DNA from: Dentipellis sp. KUC8613
Taxonomy: Eukaryota; Basidiomycota; Agaricomycetes; Russulales; Hericiaceae
Length of the DNA stretch: 64,000 nt
Assembly: GCA_002286715.1 (NCBI GenBank)
Contig: NSJX01000001.1
Coordinates: 807,835 to 871,834 of the forward strand
Direction: 5' to 3'
The notes below the pieces were generated by a model. The model did not search any database. It was not told the origin of the DNA and was given only the letters and a program-made list of their open reading frames with translations. Positions within the stretch are counted from its first letter, which is position 1, and each line of letters opens with the position of its first letter. This document shows, piece by piece, positions 46,333 to 57,030 of the stretch. Both the position numbers and the translations under genes were made by a program.

Positions 46333-48840
46333 ATGACCATCAAGGATGCTGCGCAGGGCATGCGGCGGTTCCTGCTTGGCGATGCGCCAAAGTCCAAGCT
46401 CGAACGCAGGCTGCTGCTCAAGATCGACTGGTTCATCCTTTCGTACTGCTGTCTGATGGTGCGTGCAGGTGCTGCGCAGGGAAATTCTGCTCTGGGATAT
46501 TACGCTAATGCGAAGCCGGGCTGGGCTTCTAGTATTTCACCAATTGTAGGTTCCGTGTTCCGCGCATGCCGTTCCTAGTTATAGGCTGACTCATCGGGGA
46601 TGCTCAATGCTGCAATCGTGCAGACCTGGACCGCTCGAATGTGAACAATGCGTACGTCTCTGGGATGAGGGAAGACCTGCACATGCATGGAACGCAATTC
46701 AACGTCAGCGAGTTTTTATTGAATCGAAGCCGCTGTGTGCCATGCTCATTGGTTTGTGTTATTTAGCAAATTAATACGCTGTTCACATGTGGATATATCG
46801 TTGGAATGATACCAAGTAAGGCGCCTATGCTTCCGTATTGGCATTTTTGATTGGAGCTTTTTTTCTAGATAATCTTATGCTGCAGGTTGTGCCCCCTCGA
46901 ATATGGCTGCCTGCAATGCAGATCGTGTGGGGGGTCTTGACATTTTGGTGTGCACACTCTACGGCTCAACCGGTCGGAACGCTGAAAAACCTGCCATTAG
47001 CACGAGCACCGTGAATAATATCCATCAAGTACGAACGAACCGTTTGGTAGCACTGTTCGTTTCGGCAGCTTATCTCGCACTCATAGCTATACGCCATTCG
47101 CTTCCTGCAAGGTCTCGCAGAGTCGTCGACCTTCGTAGGCACGCACTATATCCTCGGCTCGTAGGTACCCCACCGCCACAAAAGGCCCGCTGTAATTCTG
47201 GCTGACGCTTCCGCAGCTGGTACAAGCCCGGTGAGCTGGGAAAACGGTCCGCTGTGTTTACGTGCAGCGGACTTGTGGGGACTCTGTAAGGCGTCTTCCC
47301 CGAAATGCCGGATAAATTTTCTAAAATCTGTGCAGGTTTTCTGGGGTTCTCCAAGGCGCAGTATATCAGTCCGTCATTTTGGCTCCTGCTTTGATTGTCG
47401 CCCGGACTGACAGTCCTTCCATCCAGCAATCTAAATGGAATAGGAGGCCGCAGCGGCTGGCGATGGCTGTAAATTCTAGCCAACAGGTACCGACGTGACA
47501 ACCGCTGACAAAAATTGTAGGTTCATCATCGACGGAATTATCACGCTGCCCATCGCATTCTACGGCTTCCTCATCTTCCCCGACGTACCCGCGACCACAA
47601 AAGCATTCTATCTCTCGGAAGAGGTACATGACCGCGTGAAACATATATTCTTATCTGTACTAACACGACAACCAAGGAGCGCCTGCTGTCTTCCGACCGC
47701 TTGGACTCGGACACGACGCATCGCCCGCTCTCCTGGGACCTCGCCAAGCGCATCCTCACACGATGGCGCTGGTACGCCTGCAGCCTCCTCGTATGCCCCC
47801 CTCTCTCCACCCCACGTACCCACGCTCATTCAACCCCCCCTCCCCCCTCTTCCCCCCTTCCCCCGCAGTTCGCCATCTCTGGCGAGACGGAGAGTTTCGG
47901 CTCGAACAACCTCATGGGCCAGTGGCTCTCCGCGGTGGGCGGGTACACCGTCGAGCAGACGGACTACTACCCGTCGGGCGTTACCGCGGTCGGGATCGCG
48001 TCGACGCTCGTGTGCGCGACGTGGACGGACTACACGCGGCAGCGGTGGCCTGTGCTTGTGTACATGGCGGCTGCGTGCACGGTCGCCGCGATCTGTATCC
48101 TCGTGTGGAGCAGCCCGACGGGGCTCAAATTCTTTGCGTACTGTGCGTCCCCCTACTTCCCCATAATCTAATCTATGCGCTGACGCTGTCTGTGGCAGAC
48201 TTAGCGGGGGCAGCATACTCTGGTCAAGCGACCACCTTCGCGTGCGTATCCATCCCCAGCCAAAAGCCAATTTTTACCGTGTGACTGACCGACTGCTCGC
48301 ACACAGCTGGGCGAACCAGATCTGCGCCGACGACGACCAAGAGCGCGCAATCGTCCTCGCCTCCATGAAGTGCGTCCGTTCCCACCAGCCCTGACTGCAC
48401 CCTGACCGCTGACCGCTGACCGCTGACCCCTGCCCACCGCCCACCGCTCACCCGCTCACCGCTCATCGCCCACCGCCCGCCGTCAAAATACGATCGCCAT
48501 CATCATCGTCGTCGCCACCCCGCTCAGCATGTGGAACAACGTGATCAACGCCTGGTGGCCGCTCGTGCTGTACCCCGCCACCGACGCGCCGCGTTTCCGC
48601 AAGGGCATGATCGCCATGATCGCGACGTGCGCCGCGACGCTCGTGGTGACATGGCTCGTGTGGTACCTCGAGCGGCGGGAGCACCGTATTCGCGGGATGC
48701 GGCGCGCCAGCGGTGCGCTCGATGCGGGGAGCATCATAGATCATGGTGGAGAAAAGCGCGAGCACGAGGCGACTGACGTGGTTGGGCACGGTGGCTCCGA
48801 GAAGGCCGACCCGGACGCGACGATGAAGACGTCGATATAG
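46333..48840 (+). CDS. MFS permease of the DAL5 / anion:cation symporter family
   Basis: Proton symporter for an organic anion such as allantoate, nicotinate or pantothenate. Exon 1 ends KIDWFILSYCCLM at 46458. A 13-nt exon (46533-46545) and then exon 3 from 46624 give YFTNYLDRSNVNNAYVSGMR, the family signature for helix 1-2. Next come INTLFTCGYIVGMIPNN, RIWLPAMQIVWGVLTFWCAH, RFLQGLAESSTFVGTHYILG, SWYKPGELGKRSAVF, NGIGGRSGWRWLFIIDG and LPIAFYGFLIFPDVP. The C-terminal six helices end with NMWNNVINAWWPLVLYPATD and a hydrophilic tail. About 13 introns. The intron at 48370-48527 carries a minisatellite. All exons stay open, so there is no sign of a broken gene. The substrate is not deducible from sequence alone. 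Confidence 0.86.
46533..46545 (+). other. 13-nt micro-exon in DAL5-family permease
   Basis: TATTTCACCAATT sits between CTTCTAG and GTAGGT. With its neighbours it restores the conserved YFTNYLDRSN run. Without it the joined exons lose the aromatic helix lead YFTN, and the reading frame shifts, since 13 is not a multiple of three. Confidence 0.7.
48396..48487 (+). repeat. Minisatellite (CTGACCG / CCCACCG units) inside an intron
   Basis: Runs of CTGACCG followed by related CCCACCG, CTCACCG and CGCCCACCG units, all within the 158-nt intron 48370-48527 of the DAL5-family permease gene. Confidence 0.8.
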
Positions 48841-49421
48841 ATGTCGGCGTGTGTGCTGGCAAGCCCCGGATTTTGTTCATATTTATCTGCACTTTCATGT
48901 AGCCTTGTCACCCTGCAAGCGATTTTTGTTTTCACACTTTCACCGCGATCGCGGAGCGTGCGCCGGAGCTTTTTGAGGTAACGAGAAACGTGGGACCAGC
49001 CCGCGTGCTGTGACTATATTGCAGCCGAGAAAGCATTAGCGAAGATAACATAGTACATGAAATCGGAACGGGTGTCTTGGAGAATTGGACTAATGATACA
49101 ATATGCGGGTACTGCGTCTGCACTCTGCACTCTGGGGGTCTCAAGCAAGCGTTGTGCGTTCATTGCGGGTCGCGAAGTTCGAACGGGTGCGGTGGTCCGC
49201 ATGTCAATGCGCAGCAAAGCAGAACGATAAACTGGGGCTACAGGGAAGGCATTACGCATCATGCAGGATGTGCGGCGAAATGAGGGCAGGGAAAGAGCAA
49301 GCGGCTAACATCAACGGGAATTCGGAGGGCGGGGGTGATGTAGTGGTGGGGTATCGGATGGATGGATGGGTGGGTGTGAGGATTAGAGAACTACGAGAGC
49401 GCGATAGATGTTGCAAGCTTA
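48841..49421. other. Convergent intergenic region, permease and Ser-rich membrane protein
   Basis: About 580 bp between genes that end toward each other. A short GGAT-type repeat (atggatggatgggtgggtg, about 49359-49377) and AT-poor sequence are present. No gene is visible. Confidence 0.45.
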
Positions 49422-51142
49422 TCAATTGGTGACCTATATGGTTCGTTTGTCAATGGAGGCCACTCTTATGATAAAAGACAGCACACTTGCCTTCCACTGG
49501 CGCGGAAGCTCCTTCTTGTCATCGGACACGACAGCGGTATACGCGTCCGCCTCGCCCGACCTCCTCTGCTCCGAATCGCCAAAAGTATCCGGCAGCACAG
49601 GAGACACCGGCATCGCAGCCGCCGCCGGGTCGAGCTCGCGCGTATGCGAGATCGACCTGTTGGCAGCAGACGCACCTGCCCCCTCCGTCGGTGACGTGCG
49701 GAAGAGCGACATCCTGTGCGCCTTGGGCGGTGCCTCGCCAGAGCCGGGTGTGAATCCAGATACGACGGGGAGGGGCTTGTCTGCGGCAGTCAGAGACCGA
49801 CCGTTCGCATTTGGTGTTGCGGAAATAATGTTCAGCTGGGGAAGGACAGGAGGGCCGCTGAAGGCCGGGTTGGGAACAGGGGGAGGGGGCGAGCGCATGG
49901 GGTCGCGAACCGCAGCAGGGGATCGAGGTGGCATGGGATACATCGTGTTCTGGCCTTGTTGTCCGTAATTGGCGCCCGCACCCATGTACGGGTAGGGTGC
50001 ATTGTTGTTTGGCGCTCCGTAGCCCTGCGCAGTCGGGCTCTGCTGCATGATGCCAGGAGGGCCGTACCCGAGGCCGGTGGGGTAGCGGTTGTCGCGCCTG
50101 ATGCTCGGCATGGGCGCCATACGGGGGCCATGCGAGCTGTCGCTGCCCGGTGCGCCCTGGCCTGAGCTGCTGGAGCTGCGGCGGGGCCACACGCCGCCGG
50201 CCTTTTCTTCATCGTGGCTGTGATGATCTGCGGAAGGGGCGAAGGAGAGCGCCTCGTCAAGCTCGCGATCACGCCTGCTCTTGCGGACCACTATGGTCAC
50301 GATCGCTACGATGATAGCGAGTGCTGCGATGCCGACGACGGCAAAGACGCCACCAGCGAGTGGCTTGTTCGCGAGGAACGAAGAAGATGGGTGCGGCGTC
50401 GACGATGAACTTGAGGAAGGAGCATTGACGAAGGAGGTCATGGTGACCAGGGCATCGCCTGAGCTAGTCACTAGGTCAGACTGCTGTGGATTGCTCGGTA
50501 GAGGGGTTGAGATGCTCGAGGACGAGGACGTCGTTGAGACAGCAGATGAACTGCTGGTGCTGGGTACGCTGACGCTTAGTGAAACGACAGAGCTAGAGCT
50601 AATAGAGCTGCAACGGTAGAGACGAAAATATATACACCGTAATGAGATCGTGACCGCGGGGAAAGAGAGAACAAAGGACAGCTGAAGCGACACTCACGAG
50701 GAACTGGAAGACGATGTCACCGCAGATGACGAAGTCTGGGACGTAATAGCCGACGCAGTCGAGCTGAAAGACGAAGATGAAGAGGTTAGGGCGACCGTAG
50801 GACTCGGAAACGAGGACGTAGATCCAGACGGGGTGCTCAGAATGGGGGCGAGGCCGCTGGTGAGGCCTCCGACCACGTTGCTTGTGAGGCCACCGACGAG
50901 AGAGCCGATTGGACCTTTGCTATCCTGAGTAGGACTGGTCGACTGCTGTCCAGAGTCGCCACCGCCACTGTAGAAGGGTCAGCACGGAGCCTCCGCGGAG
51001 GATGCAAGCAGCACGCACATAACATCAGACACCACTGAGAGAGGAACGATGGTCAGAGCTGAGCATGCGGAATGGACGGATGGGACGTACGACCACCGAC
51101 GAGGCCCTGCCTCTTGGCGATATCACCACGGAGAACGTGCAT
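49422..51142 (-). CDS. Ser/Thr-rich single-pass membrane protein (mid2-like layout)
   Basis: The N-terminus (MHVLRGDIAKRQGLVGG, start ATG 51142) is not a clear signal peptide. It is followed by Gly/Val-rich segments (VVGGLTSGLAPILS) and a long Ser/Thr stalk (STSSSSAVSTTSSSSSISTP) that should be heavily O-glycosylated. The single strong membrane helix (AGGVFAVVGIAALAIIVAIV) is followed by the basic stop-transfer RKSRRDRELDEAL. The cytosolic tail is Pro/Gly/Ser-rich (PYPYMGAGANYGQQGQN). A Ser-rich stalk, one helix and a cytosolic tail resemble fungal wall-stress sensors (Mid2/Wsc), but no WSC domain is present. The C-terminus is reached only by splicing a GC-AG intron (49490-49434) to give RQWKVTN and a stop at 49422. 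Exons near 50890-51140 are less certain. Confidence 0.7.
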
Positions 51143-51608
51143 GGCAATGTCAGATGAAGACGGGAAGAAGTAAAAGAGCGTGAGGGTTGTTATACGTTGA
51201 TTGAAGGGCAATAAACGCGGGAGAAGCTGGCCAGGTTATTGTGTAGGCCAAGCGGGGGAAGAGAGGGACGAGAGGGAAGGAGACAAAGGGGGGATAAAGA
51301 GGAGAGACAAAAGCGAAACATGGTAGCGAGATGGTGCTTCTGAGCTCCACAATTGTGGCTTTGCCGGGAGCACAAAGGGCGTGTCTCTATCGCGACGGGA
51401 GATGAAAGCGTGTTTGGGTGGAGTCTTATTGTCACTAGTAACGGTTAGTTCAATCACAATCGCTCAGATTAGATAAGATGCTTGTCATACTAGCTATAGA
51501 CTATCACTACACACAATGCCATCCTGCCGTTCCAACGCTATACAAGAAAGAAAACACACACACACACACACAGCGCAATGAACGTGACAAATAAGATACA
51601 CAATCGCT
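51143..51608. other. Intergenic region with (CA)n microsatellite
   Basis: About 465 bp between two same-strand genes. It contains a (CA)n run at 51554-51572 and otherwise presumably the promoter of the Ser-rich membrane protein and the 3' end of the PKA gene. Confidence 0.5.
51554..51572 (+). repeat. (AC)n dinucleotide microsatellite
   Basis: Uninterrupted AC/CA dinucleotides in the noncoding 3' flank of the PKA regulatory subunit gene. Confidence 0.9.
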
Positions 51609-53171
51609 TCAGTGTCCATGCTTCGTCTGCAGGCTGTTGTACGACCCCGCATTTCGCTCCATGATCTCCCGCAGAGGCCCGAGCAACCGGGTAAACGCCT
51701 GCGCATCCAGTGCCGCCACCTTGAGCTTGGGTGAATTCGTCTGCCCCCGATCTATCGCGCTCACCGTCGCGGCACGCGGCGCAAGTCGAAGCAGCGACAG
51801 CTCTGCGGAGCAAAACACATCAGCGCGGCACGGAACGGCCCTGCGGTCGTACGTACCTCCGAAGTAGTCGCCCTTGATCAGATGCCCGACCATGACCTCC
51901 ACCACCTCGCCATCCTCGCCCTGCTGTGTCTGAGTGACCGTCGCCTCGCCTTCTTCCACGAAGAAGAACGTGTCGCCCATCTCACCCTGCCGCACGATTA
52001 CCTCTCCGTCCTCATACACCTTGCTCTCGAGCGCGTCGGCAATCTTGCTGCGCTCCGTGTTTGAAAGCGACGAGAGCAGGGAGACTGACGACAGAAACTT
52101 CTCGTACGTCGTGCGCCTCCGGTGCGCAGCCTTCAGGATGATCGTCCGGAAGGTCATGCGGTCGAGCGTCCACAGCGTCGAGTCCTCCTGCGCAATCACC
52201 GTCGCTTTGCGCGGGTGGCCGTACATCAGCGCAAGCTCGCCAAAGTAGCTGCCCTGCCGGCACTCCTGCACAAGCTTTCCGAGCGTGTTCATGTCAAAGC
52301 CACTGTTGAACATGAGCTGCTGTTCGGCCTCCGTCAGCGGGGGGTAGTCTCGGAAGATGGAGTCAGGCAGCGGCTCGCGGCCGATGTACACATGAAACAG
52401 GCCCGACTCGACGACGTAGAAGTAGTCGCCGATGTCGCCCTGACGGATGACGACCTGGTTCGCGACGACCTTCTTCTCCTGCATGGCGTTGATGGCGCCC
52501 ATCTCCTGCTCCTCGTCGAGGTCCTTGAACAGGAAGATGTCTTTTATCGAGTTGCGGATGCGGCGGATCTGGCCCTTGGACTTGTGGAAGACCGGCAGCG
52601 GCTCGATGACGTCGCTGTCGACTAAGATGGGCTCTGCGCTAACGGACGTGCGGCGCTCGAGGATGTGCATGCGCGACCCGAGGTACTCCACAGGAGGGGG
52701 TGAGTGGCTAGGGGTGACATGATCGTAGTTGTTTAGCTGCATGGTATACGATTCCAGAGGTTGCTGTGGGGGTATAAATTCGCCTTCGAACCGGAAGGTG
52801 GGCGGGGGAGGTGCGGTGGTGTTGGGATCGGGGATGCCGTCGCTCGAGAAGACGCCATTGGGGACATCGGGCGCGAAGGGGCTCTGTGTGCGCGGCTGGG
52901 CGACAGAGGAGCGGCGGGGTTCAAAGGGGTCTGTGAAGGGAGAGGCGGCAGTGGGAGGCGCGGTTGTGGGTGCGACGGGGGCGTCCATCCAGTGGTCGGT
53001 GGGGAGAGCGGCGGCGGCGTCGGGGTGGCGGGCGATGGCGTCGCGGGTGCGTGTGCGCTGCTCCTCGAGCCGGGACTGAAACCAGTTTGCGCAGAACTGG
53101 AGAGCGTCCCGGGGCTGGACGCGGCTGGCGTCTCTGGAGAGGTCTGCAAGGAGCGCGTCAAAGGTGGACAT
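51609..53171 (-). CDS. BCY1: cAMP-dependent protein kinase regulatory subunit
   Basis: Inhibits PKA catalytic subunits until cAMP binds. The N-terminal dimerisation helix region is MSTFDALLADLSRDASRVQP with ALQFCANWFQSRLEEQRTR. A disordered Pro/Thr-rich linker leads to RRTSVSAE, where RRTS matches the substrate-like inhibitor site that is autophosphorylated in type II subunits. Two cyclic-nucleotide-binding domains follow. Domain A contains RQGDIGDYFYVVESG and the cassette GSYFGELALMYGHPRKATV; domain B contains RQGEMGDTFFFVEEGEA and GDYFGELSLLRLAPRAATV. The Glu and Arg that contact the cAMP phosphate are present in both (GELALM...PRKAT; GELSLL...PRAAT). One 54-nt intron (51856-51803) lies in domain B; it is a multiple of three and has no stop, so unspliced reading would insert 18 residues. 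Confidence 0.95.
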   Translation of the reverse strand: MSTFDALLADLSRDASRVQPRDALQFCANWFQSRLEEQRTRTRDAIARHPDAAAALPTDHWMDAPVAPTTAPPTAASPFTDPFEPRRSSVAQPRTQSPFAPDVPNGVFSSDGIPDPNTTAPPPPTFRFEGEFIPPQQPLESYTMQLNNYDHVTPSHSPPPVEYLGSRMHILERRTSVSAEPILVDSDVIEPLPVFHKSKGQIRRIRNSIKDIFLFKDLDEEQEMGAINAMQEKKVVANQVVIRQGDIGDYFYVVESGLFHVYIGREPLPDSIFRDYPPLTEAEQQLMFNSGFDMNTLGKLVQECRQGSYFGELALMYGHPRKATVIAQEDSTLWTLDRMTFRTIILKAAHRRRTTYEKFLSSVSLLSSLSNTERSKIADALESKVYEDGEVIVRQGEMGDTFFFVEEGEATVTQTQQGEDGEVVEVMVGHLIKGDYFGGTYDRRAVPCRADVFCSAELSLLRLAPRAATVSAIDRGQTNSPKLKVAALDAQAFTRLLGPLREIMERNAGSYNSLQTKHGH

Positions 53172-53318
53172 GGGCTGACAGTTGACTTGAGGGCGAAATA
53201 CTTGACCGCCCTATATCCTTCCCTCCGTGGGAATTTCATCCTTCCCATTGTCCCAATCAATCTCTTTCCTAGTCCACAATGTTTTTATACTGTATTTTAT
53301 ACACTAAGTACACGCTCC

Positions 53319-55062
53319 CTACTCTTCCACCCAATCCCCCCGCAGCACCCGTTCAATGTACTCCCGAACCCATTCCGGTCGTCGAGTGTGCCGAGTTATA
53401 AGCACCGCCCGCAACCGCTCCCGCCGCTCCACTTCCTCTTCAGCCGTCCCTTCCTCCGCCACTGGCTCCCGTGCCCGCCTCTCCTGCCGTACATGACCTT
53501 CACGCCGCCTCAACATCGCCCGTCGACGGTTCCAGAACGCTGGGTGCACCGTGAACACCAGCAGTGCGAAGAACGAGAGCACCCTGTGTCCCATCGAGCG
53601 AAGTCGTGGCGATATTGGGCGTTGGGACAGCAGCGCATCCCACTCTTCGGCCGTATTGAACCTCGCCAAGGTCTCCAAGAACGCGTCGTGGCCACTCGCC
53701 TGTGGGATGCCGCTCGCAGGCGGAGGAACCGGCCCCCGATGCTCTCCCTGCGCCTGTGGGTTGGCCGCTCTGTTCGGTGCCGGGGGCCCGCCAGCTCCCT
53801 GTCCGTTTCCGTTTCCGTTCCCGTTGTTGCCTGCGTTCTGCGCCACCCGGTCGCGGTTCCGCGCCGCCGGGTCTCCAAGTGCGTTTCGGATGGTGTTCCA
53901 GGTCTCGTACAGCAGCCACGCACCAACTATGAACCCGAACAGCGGTTTCTGAAACGGCGAAAAGAAATACAATAGAAACATCGTCCTCAGAGTGAGCAGC
54001 ATGAGTGGCGCCAGCAGCGCCCGAATGGGTATCGCTCGGGCCTCTGCTGCTGCAGGAGCCGGTTGGGCCACGCGGAGTGGCTGGAGTCCCAGTCCCTGCA
54101 ACCGCGCGTTCACATTCTGCGGCAGGTACGGGTTCATGTGTGGAGGGAGCGCAATGTGTTCAGGGCGCACTGTCTGCGGGGCTGTATAGGCGGCTGGCGT
54201 CGTGATGGAAGACGGTACCGACAGGAGCGGGAAGGTGTAAGTAAGGAGCTTCAGACAGTGCTCCTGCAGCGGCGTGGGCGTGGCGTTGGGCGTGGCGAGC
54301 GATAGGTAGTCTCGACCGCTGTCATTCTCAGGTTAGCACATCACAGAATCAAGATGCCACCAAACTCACTGGATGGTAACCCGTTCGTATTTCACACCTC
54401 GCTGCTCGCCGCTCACGGCCGGATATGGGGCATCGAAGATCTCTGGCCATATGTAGCCATAGCTCTCTATTGTGGTCTTCGCATAGGCCTTGGCGGACTG
54501 GATCTCGGGACCTGGTGAAGAAATCGTCGTATAATTCTCAGTCAAAGCAGCCAGTGCGTTGTTATGCGTGTATGCGATGAAAGTCAGGGAAGGCGCCGGT
54601 TGCACCATCTGCGTCGGGGCGAATAATGATTGTGGTTGTGGCGCCATATACGACGGGGTCTGTTGTCCCGGATAAGTGGGAGGTGTCACGATCGGGCGAG
54701 GCGGAGGGGGTGCCGGATTGTACGCTGGTGGTGTCGTCGTGCTATTAGGAGGGGAGCCCGTCCACGCCGAGGGGTGAACAGCAAGGTGCATGGTGTGCGA
54801 AGAGCCAGGAGTCTGTGCCTACGTCAAGATAGGAACCACAGTGGTTGACAGAATTGTTACTTACGACGATGTTATCCAACCTCTCCTCGTCTCGCAGAAA
54901 CCGCCCTCGCCACACCAATCTCTGGCCTTCAACACGAGGGCCACCAGGACATCGCAGAAAGATCTCGTGTTTCACCTCAGGAATGGTAGAAGAATGTGGA
55001 ACCTTGATATGAAAGGAGTAAGAATAGGAAGGCAGTTCGATGCGGAACTGAACGAGCGACAT
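53319..55062 (-). CDS. Ubiquitin-like domain ER membrane protein (HERP / Usa1-like)
   Basis: The N-terminus (MSLVQFRIELPSYSYSFHIK) is a ubiquitin-like fold continuing with PEVKHEIFLRCPGG, RVEGQRLVWRGRFLRDEERL and, after an intron, SSHTMHLAVHPSAWTG. A disordered Pro/Gln-rich linker follows, then a middle segment (YAKTTIESYGYIWPEIFDAP). A short hydrophobic pair (ALLAPLMLLTLRTMFLLYFF and LFGFIVGAWLLYETW) probably forms a membrane hairpin. The C-terminus is basic and helical (RRRAMLRRREGHVRQERRAR). An N-terminal ubiquitin-like domain plus two close membrane segments resembles HERPUD1 and yeast Usa1, which scaffold the Hrd1 ER-associated degradation complex. The assignment rests on layout rather than a strict signature. 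Start ATG 55062. Confidence 0.72.
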
Positions 55063-55306
55063 GGAGGAGCGGGATGAGGGTAAGGGAGATGCTGACGATG
55101 ATGGTGGCCGCGGCCTATTGTCCGTCGACGTGGATGCATGACAGCACTGCCACGTGATTTGCACGTAAGTATACCGCTTTATTGAGAACAAAGCCTTGCC
55201 AGCACCATCACGATTCCGTGCCTCGAGACCTTCATAGCTACAGGTATAAGCATAGTAGAAATACACGAAGCAGTCCATCCGCATTGTCATTTCGTTCCTT
55301 GTTTCG

Positions 55307-56667
55307 TCAGACCGGCGGCAGCTCAAGTGTCCTCCCTTCCTTCGAGCTCTGATGCGCCAGTTCGATGATCTGGATGACGGTTGTCGACTCTTCCCACTTC
55401 ACCGCCTGATCCTTCCCTTCCCGGATAGTTGCAGCAAGATCCCGGAAGAGGTCTACATAAGCACCGGCTTCGGACGACGGCCATCTGCGATGCATTCCGT
55501 GAGTACAGGAGGTGAGACACGCAGCGTTCAGATTACTTACACCGACTTGTTCACGGATCCGTCCGCCTGCAGGTTCTCCACGGTGCCCCAGATGCTTTCC
55601 GGCTCAAGGCCGAACTCCTTTCCGTGAATATCGTTGAACGAAGGCATGGCTTTGAGCTGATCCTCCTGAATGTCAACGCCGAATTTGAGGTAGGTTCCTT
55701 TTGTGCCGCGCACGGCAAAGCGCGGCTGCGGCGATCGCACGGACAAGATATGGGCACGGAGAATGGCTGTGAACGGATGGGGAGACACCGCGCCAACGGG
55801 ATACCTCAGGAAAATTGTGAACTAACAAAAGCACAACATTAGAAAAGTCTCTTCGAAGTGTCGGAGCACACATACGCTGTCATCGACTTCGGGATTTCCG
55901 ATAGCTCTGACATTCTCGATGAACGCCGTGACCGTCTTGGGCCGTCCAAACAGCTGCAGGGTCTGGTCGATGAGATGGGCGCCCAGGTCGTAGGTCTGTC
56001 CGTTCCCTGGTTTCGCTTCGTCCTTCCATGTACCCTTCAGGGTGTTGCGGTATCGATCGAAGCTGGAGGGCATTCAAAACACATCCCTCGGGACAGTCAC
56101 ATCCGCAGCTTACTGAGAATCAAACTCGACGATCTCCCCCAAGGAGTGAGGATCCGAGTCGGGAAGGGCGAGAAGGCGGCGGAGGGCGAAGTAATCCGAG
56201 TCCCATCGTCTGTTCTGGAACGGGTAAAGAACAAGCTTCTTGGACTTTGCCAAAGCACCGAGCTCCTCCGCTTCTGCGACAGTTGGGGTAATAGGCTTAT
56301 CGACAAGCACTGAGAAACGAAAGATGTCAATGGAGTGTTCCCAGTATGTTCATGCACGGAAGCAGCATTCACCATGCTTTCCGGCATTCAGCGCAGCCTT
56401 GGTGAAGGCATAATGGGTATCGCTTGGGGTGCCGATGATGATCAGTTCGATCTCGGGGTCGTTGAGGACATCATCGAGGCTGCGGTGTATTTTGGTGGTG
56501 ACGCCAAAGCGCTCGTGCACCTTGCCTCCTTCGGAGGTGGGATTACGTTCCAAGACTGCATGGAGCGTGAAGAGGTCCGGAAGGGCGAGGACGAACGGGA
56601 TGTGGAAAGCAAGGCCGGAGAGGCCGACGCCGAGCACACAGGTCTTGATAGGTCCTTTGCTAGCCAT
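55307..56667 (-). CDS. Gfo/Idh/MocA-family oxidoreductase (second of two)
   Basis: Another Rossmann dehydrogenase. MASKGPIKTCVLGVGLSGLA has the GxGxSG nucleotide-binding turn. LIIIGTPSDTHYAFTKAALN and VLVDKPITPT (DKP in place of EKP, keeping the catalytic Lys) are in the expected order. LYPFQNRRWDSDYFALRRLL and YDLGAHLIDQTLQLFGRPKT give the conserved Asp-x-x-x-His (DLGAHLIDQ) of the active site. The C-terminal beta-sheet contains RFAVRGTKGTYLKFGVDIQE. In fungi this subgroup resembles YdgJ/scyllo-inositol- or Gal80-type proteins; the substrate is not assignable. Four exons; start ATG 56667 and stop at 55307. It is only distantly similar to the copy at 31628-33276, so it is not a recent duplicate. 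Confidence 0.85.
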
Positions 56668-57030
56668 TGTCGTCGTCGAGGAGTGAAAGAACGAGGATCA
56701 CGATAAAAGCTGGAGAGGACTGGATGCGCATGGTGCTGCTCAGATGTCCACATGCAAGCAGCCGGTCCGGAGACTCGAGTGGACTTGACTATAAGCGCTG
56801 GCTGGGCGGGCCGCGGCCGTCGGGGACGCTCGCCGTGGATCTGCGCCGCTGGGTTTGAACCGGGGAGCGCGTGTCCCGATAAGGAAAACATGGGCGGCGC
56901 CGACGTCGGGGAGCGCGCGCGCTAGTGCGCCCTCGCTTGGCATTGGCATGTGCATTTACAGCAGCAACGCGCCTCGCCCGCGTGTCGTTCCTTCTTATGT
57001 CCTCCTAGTCCACGTACCCCGTCGTCGCAA
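56668..57030. other. Divergent intergenic region, oxidoreductase / GH9
   Basis: About 360 bp between the two start codons. GC-rich with several GCGCGC tracts (about 56912-56921). No GACGCGT site. No separate gene seen. Confidence 0.4.

Noticed and set aside
46333..48840. Possibility that the DAL5-family permease is a pseudogene because the raw frames are broken
   Set aside because: All breaks resolve with consensus introns, including a 13-nt exon and a Q-P/L-Y junction near 46968-47085; the whole protein can be read.
52761..53975. 404-residue plus-strand open frame
   Set aside because: Antisense to the PKA regulatory subunit and to the HERP-like gene, rich in Gly/Arg from GC-rich complementary codons; a shadow frame.
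31628..56667. Idea that the two Gfo/Idh/MocA genes are a recent tandem or segmental duplication
   Set aside because: They share only family motifs; the first has a Cys-rich insertion and EKP, the second DKP and a different C-terminal sheet, and they are 22 kb apart with unrelated neighbours.
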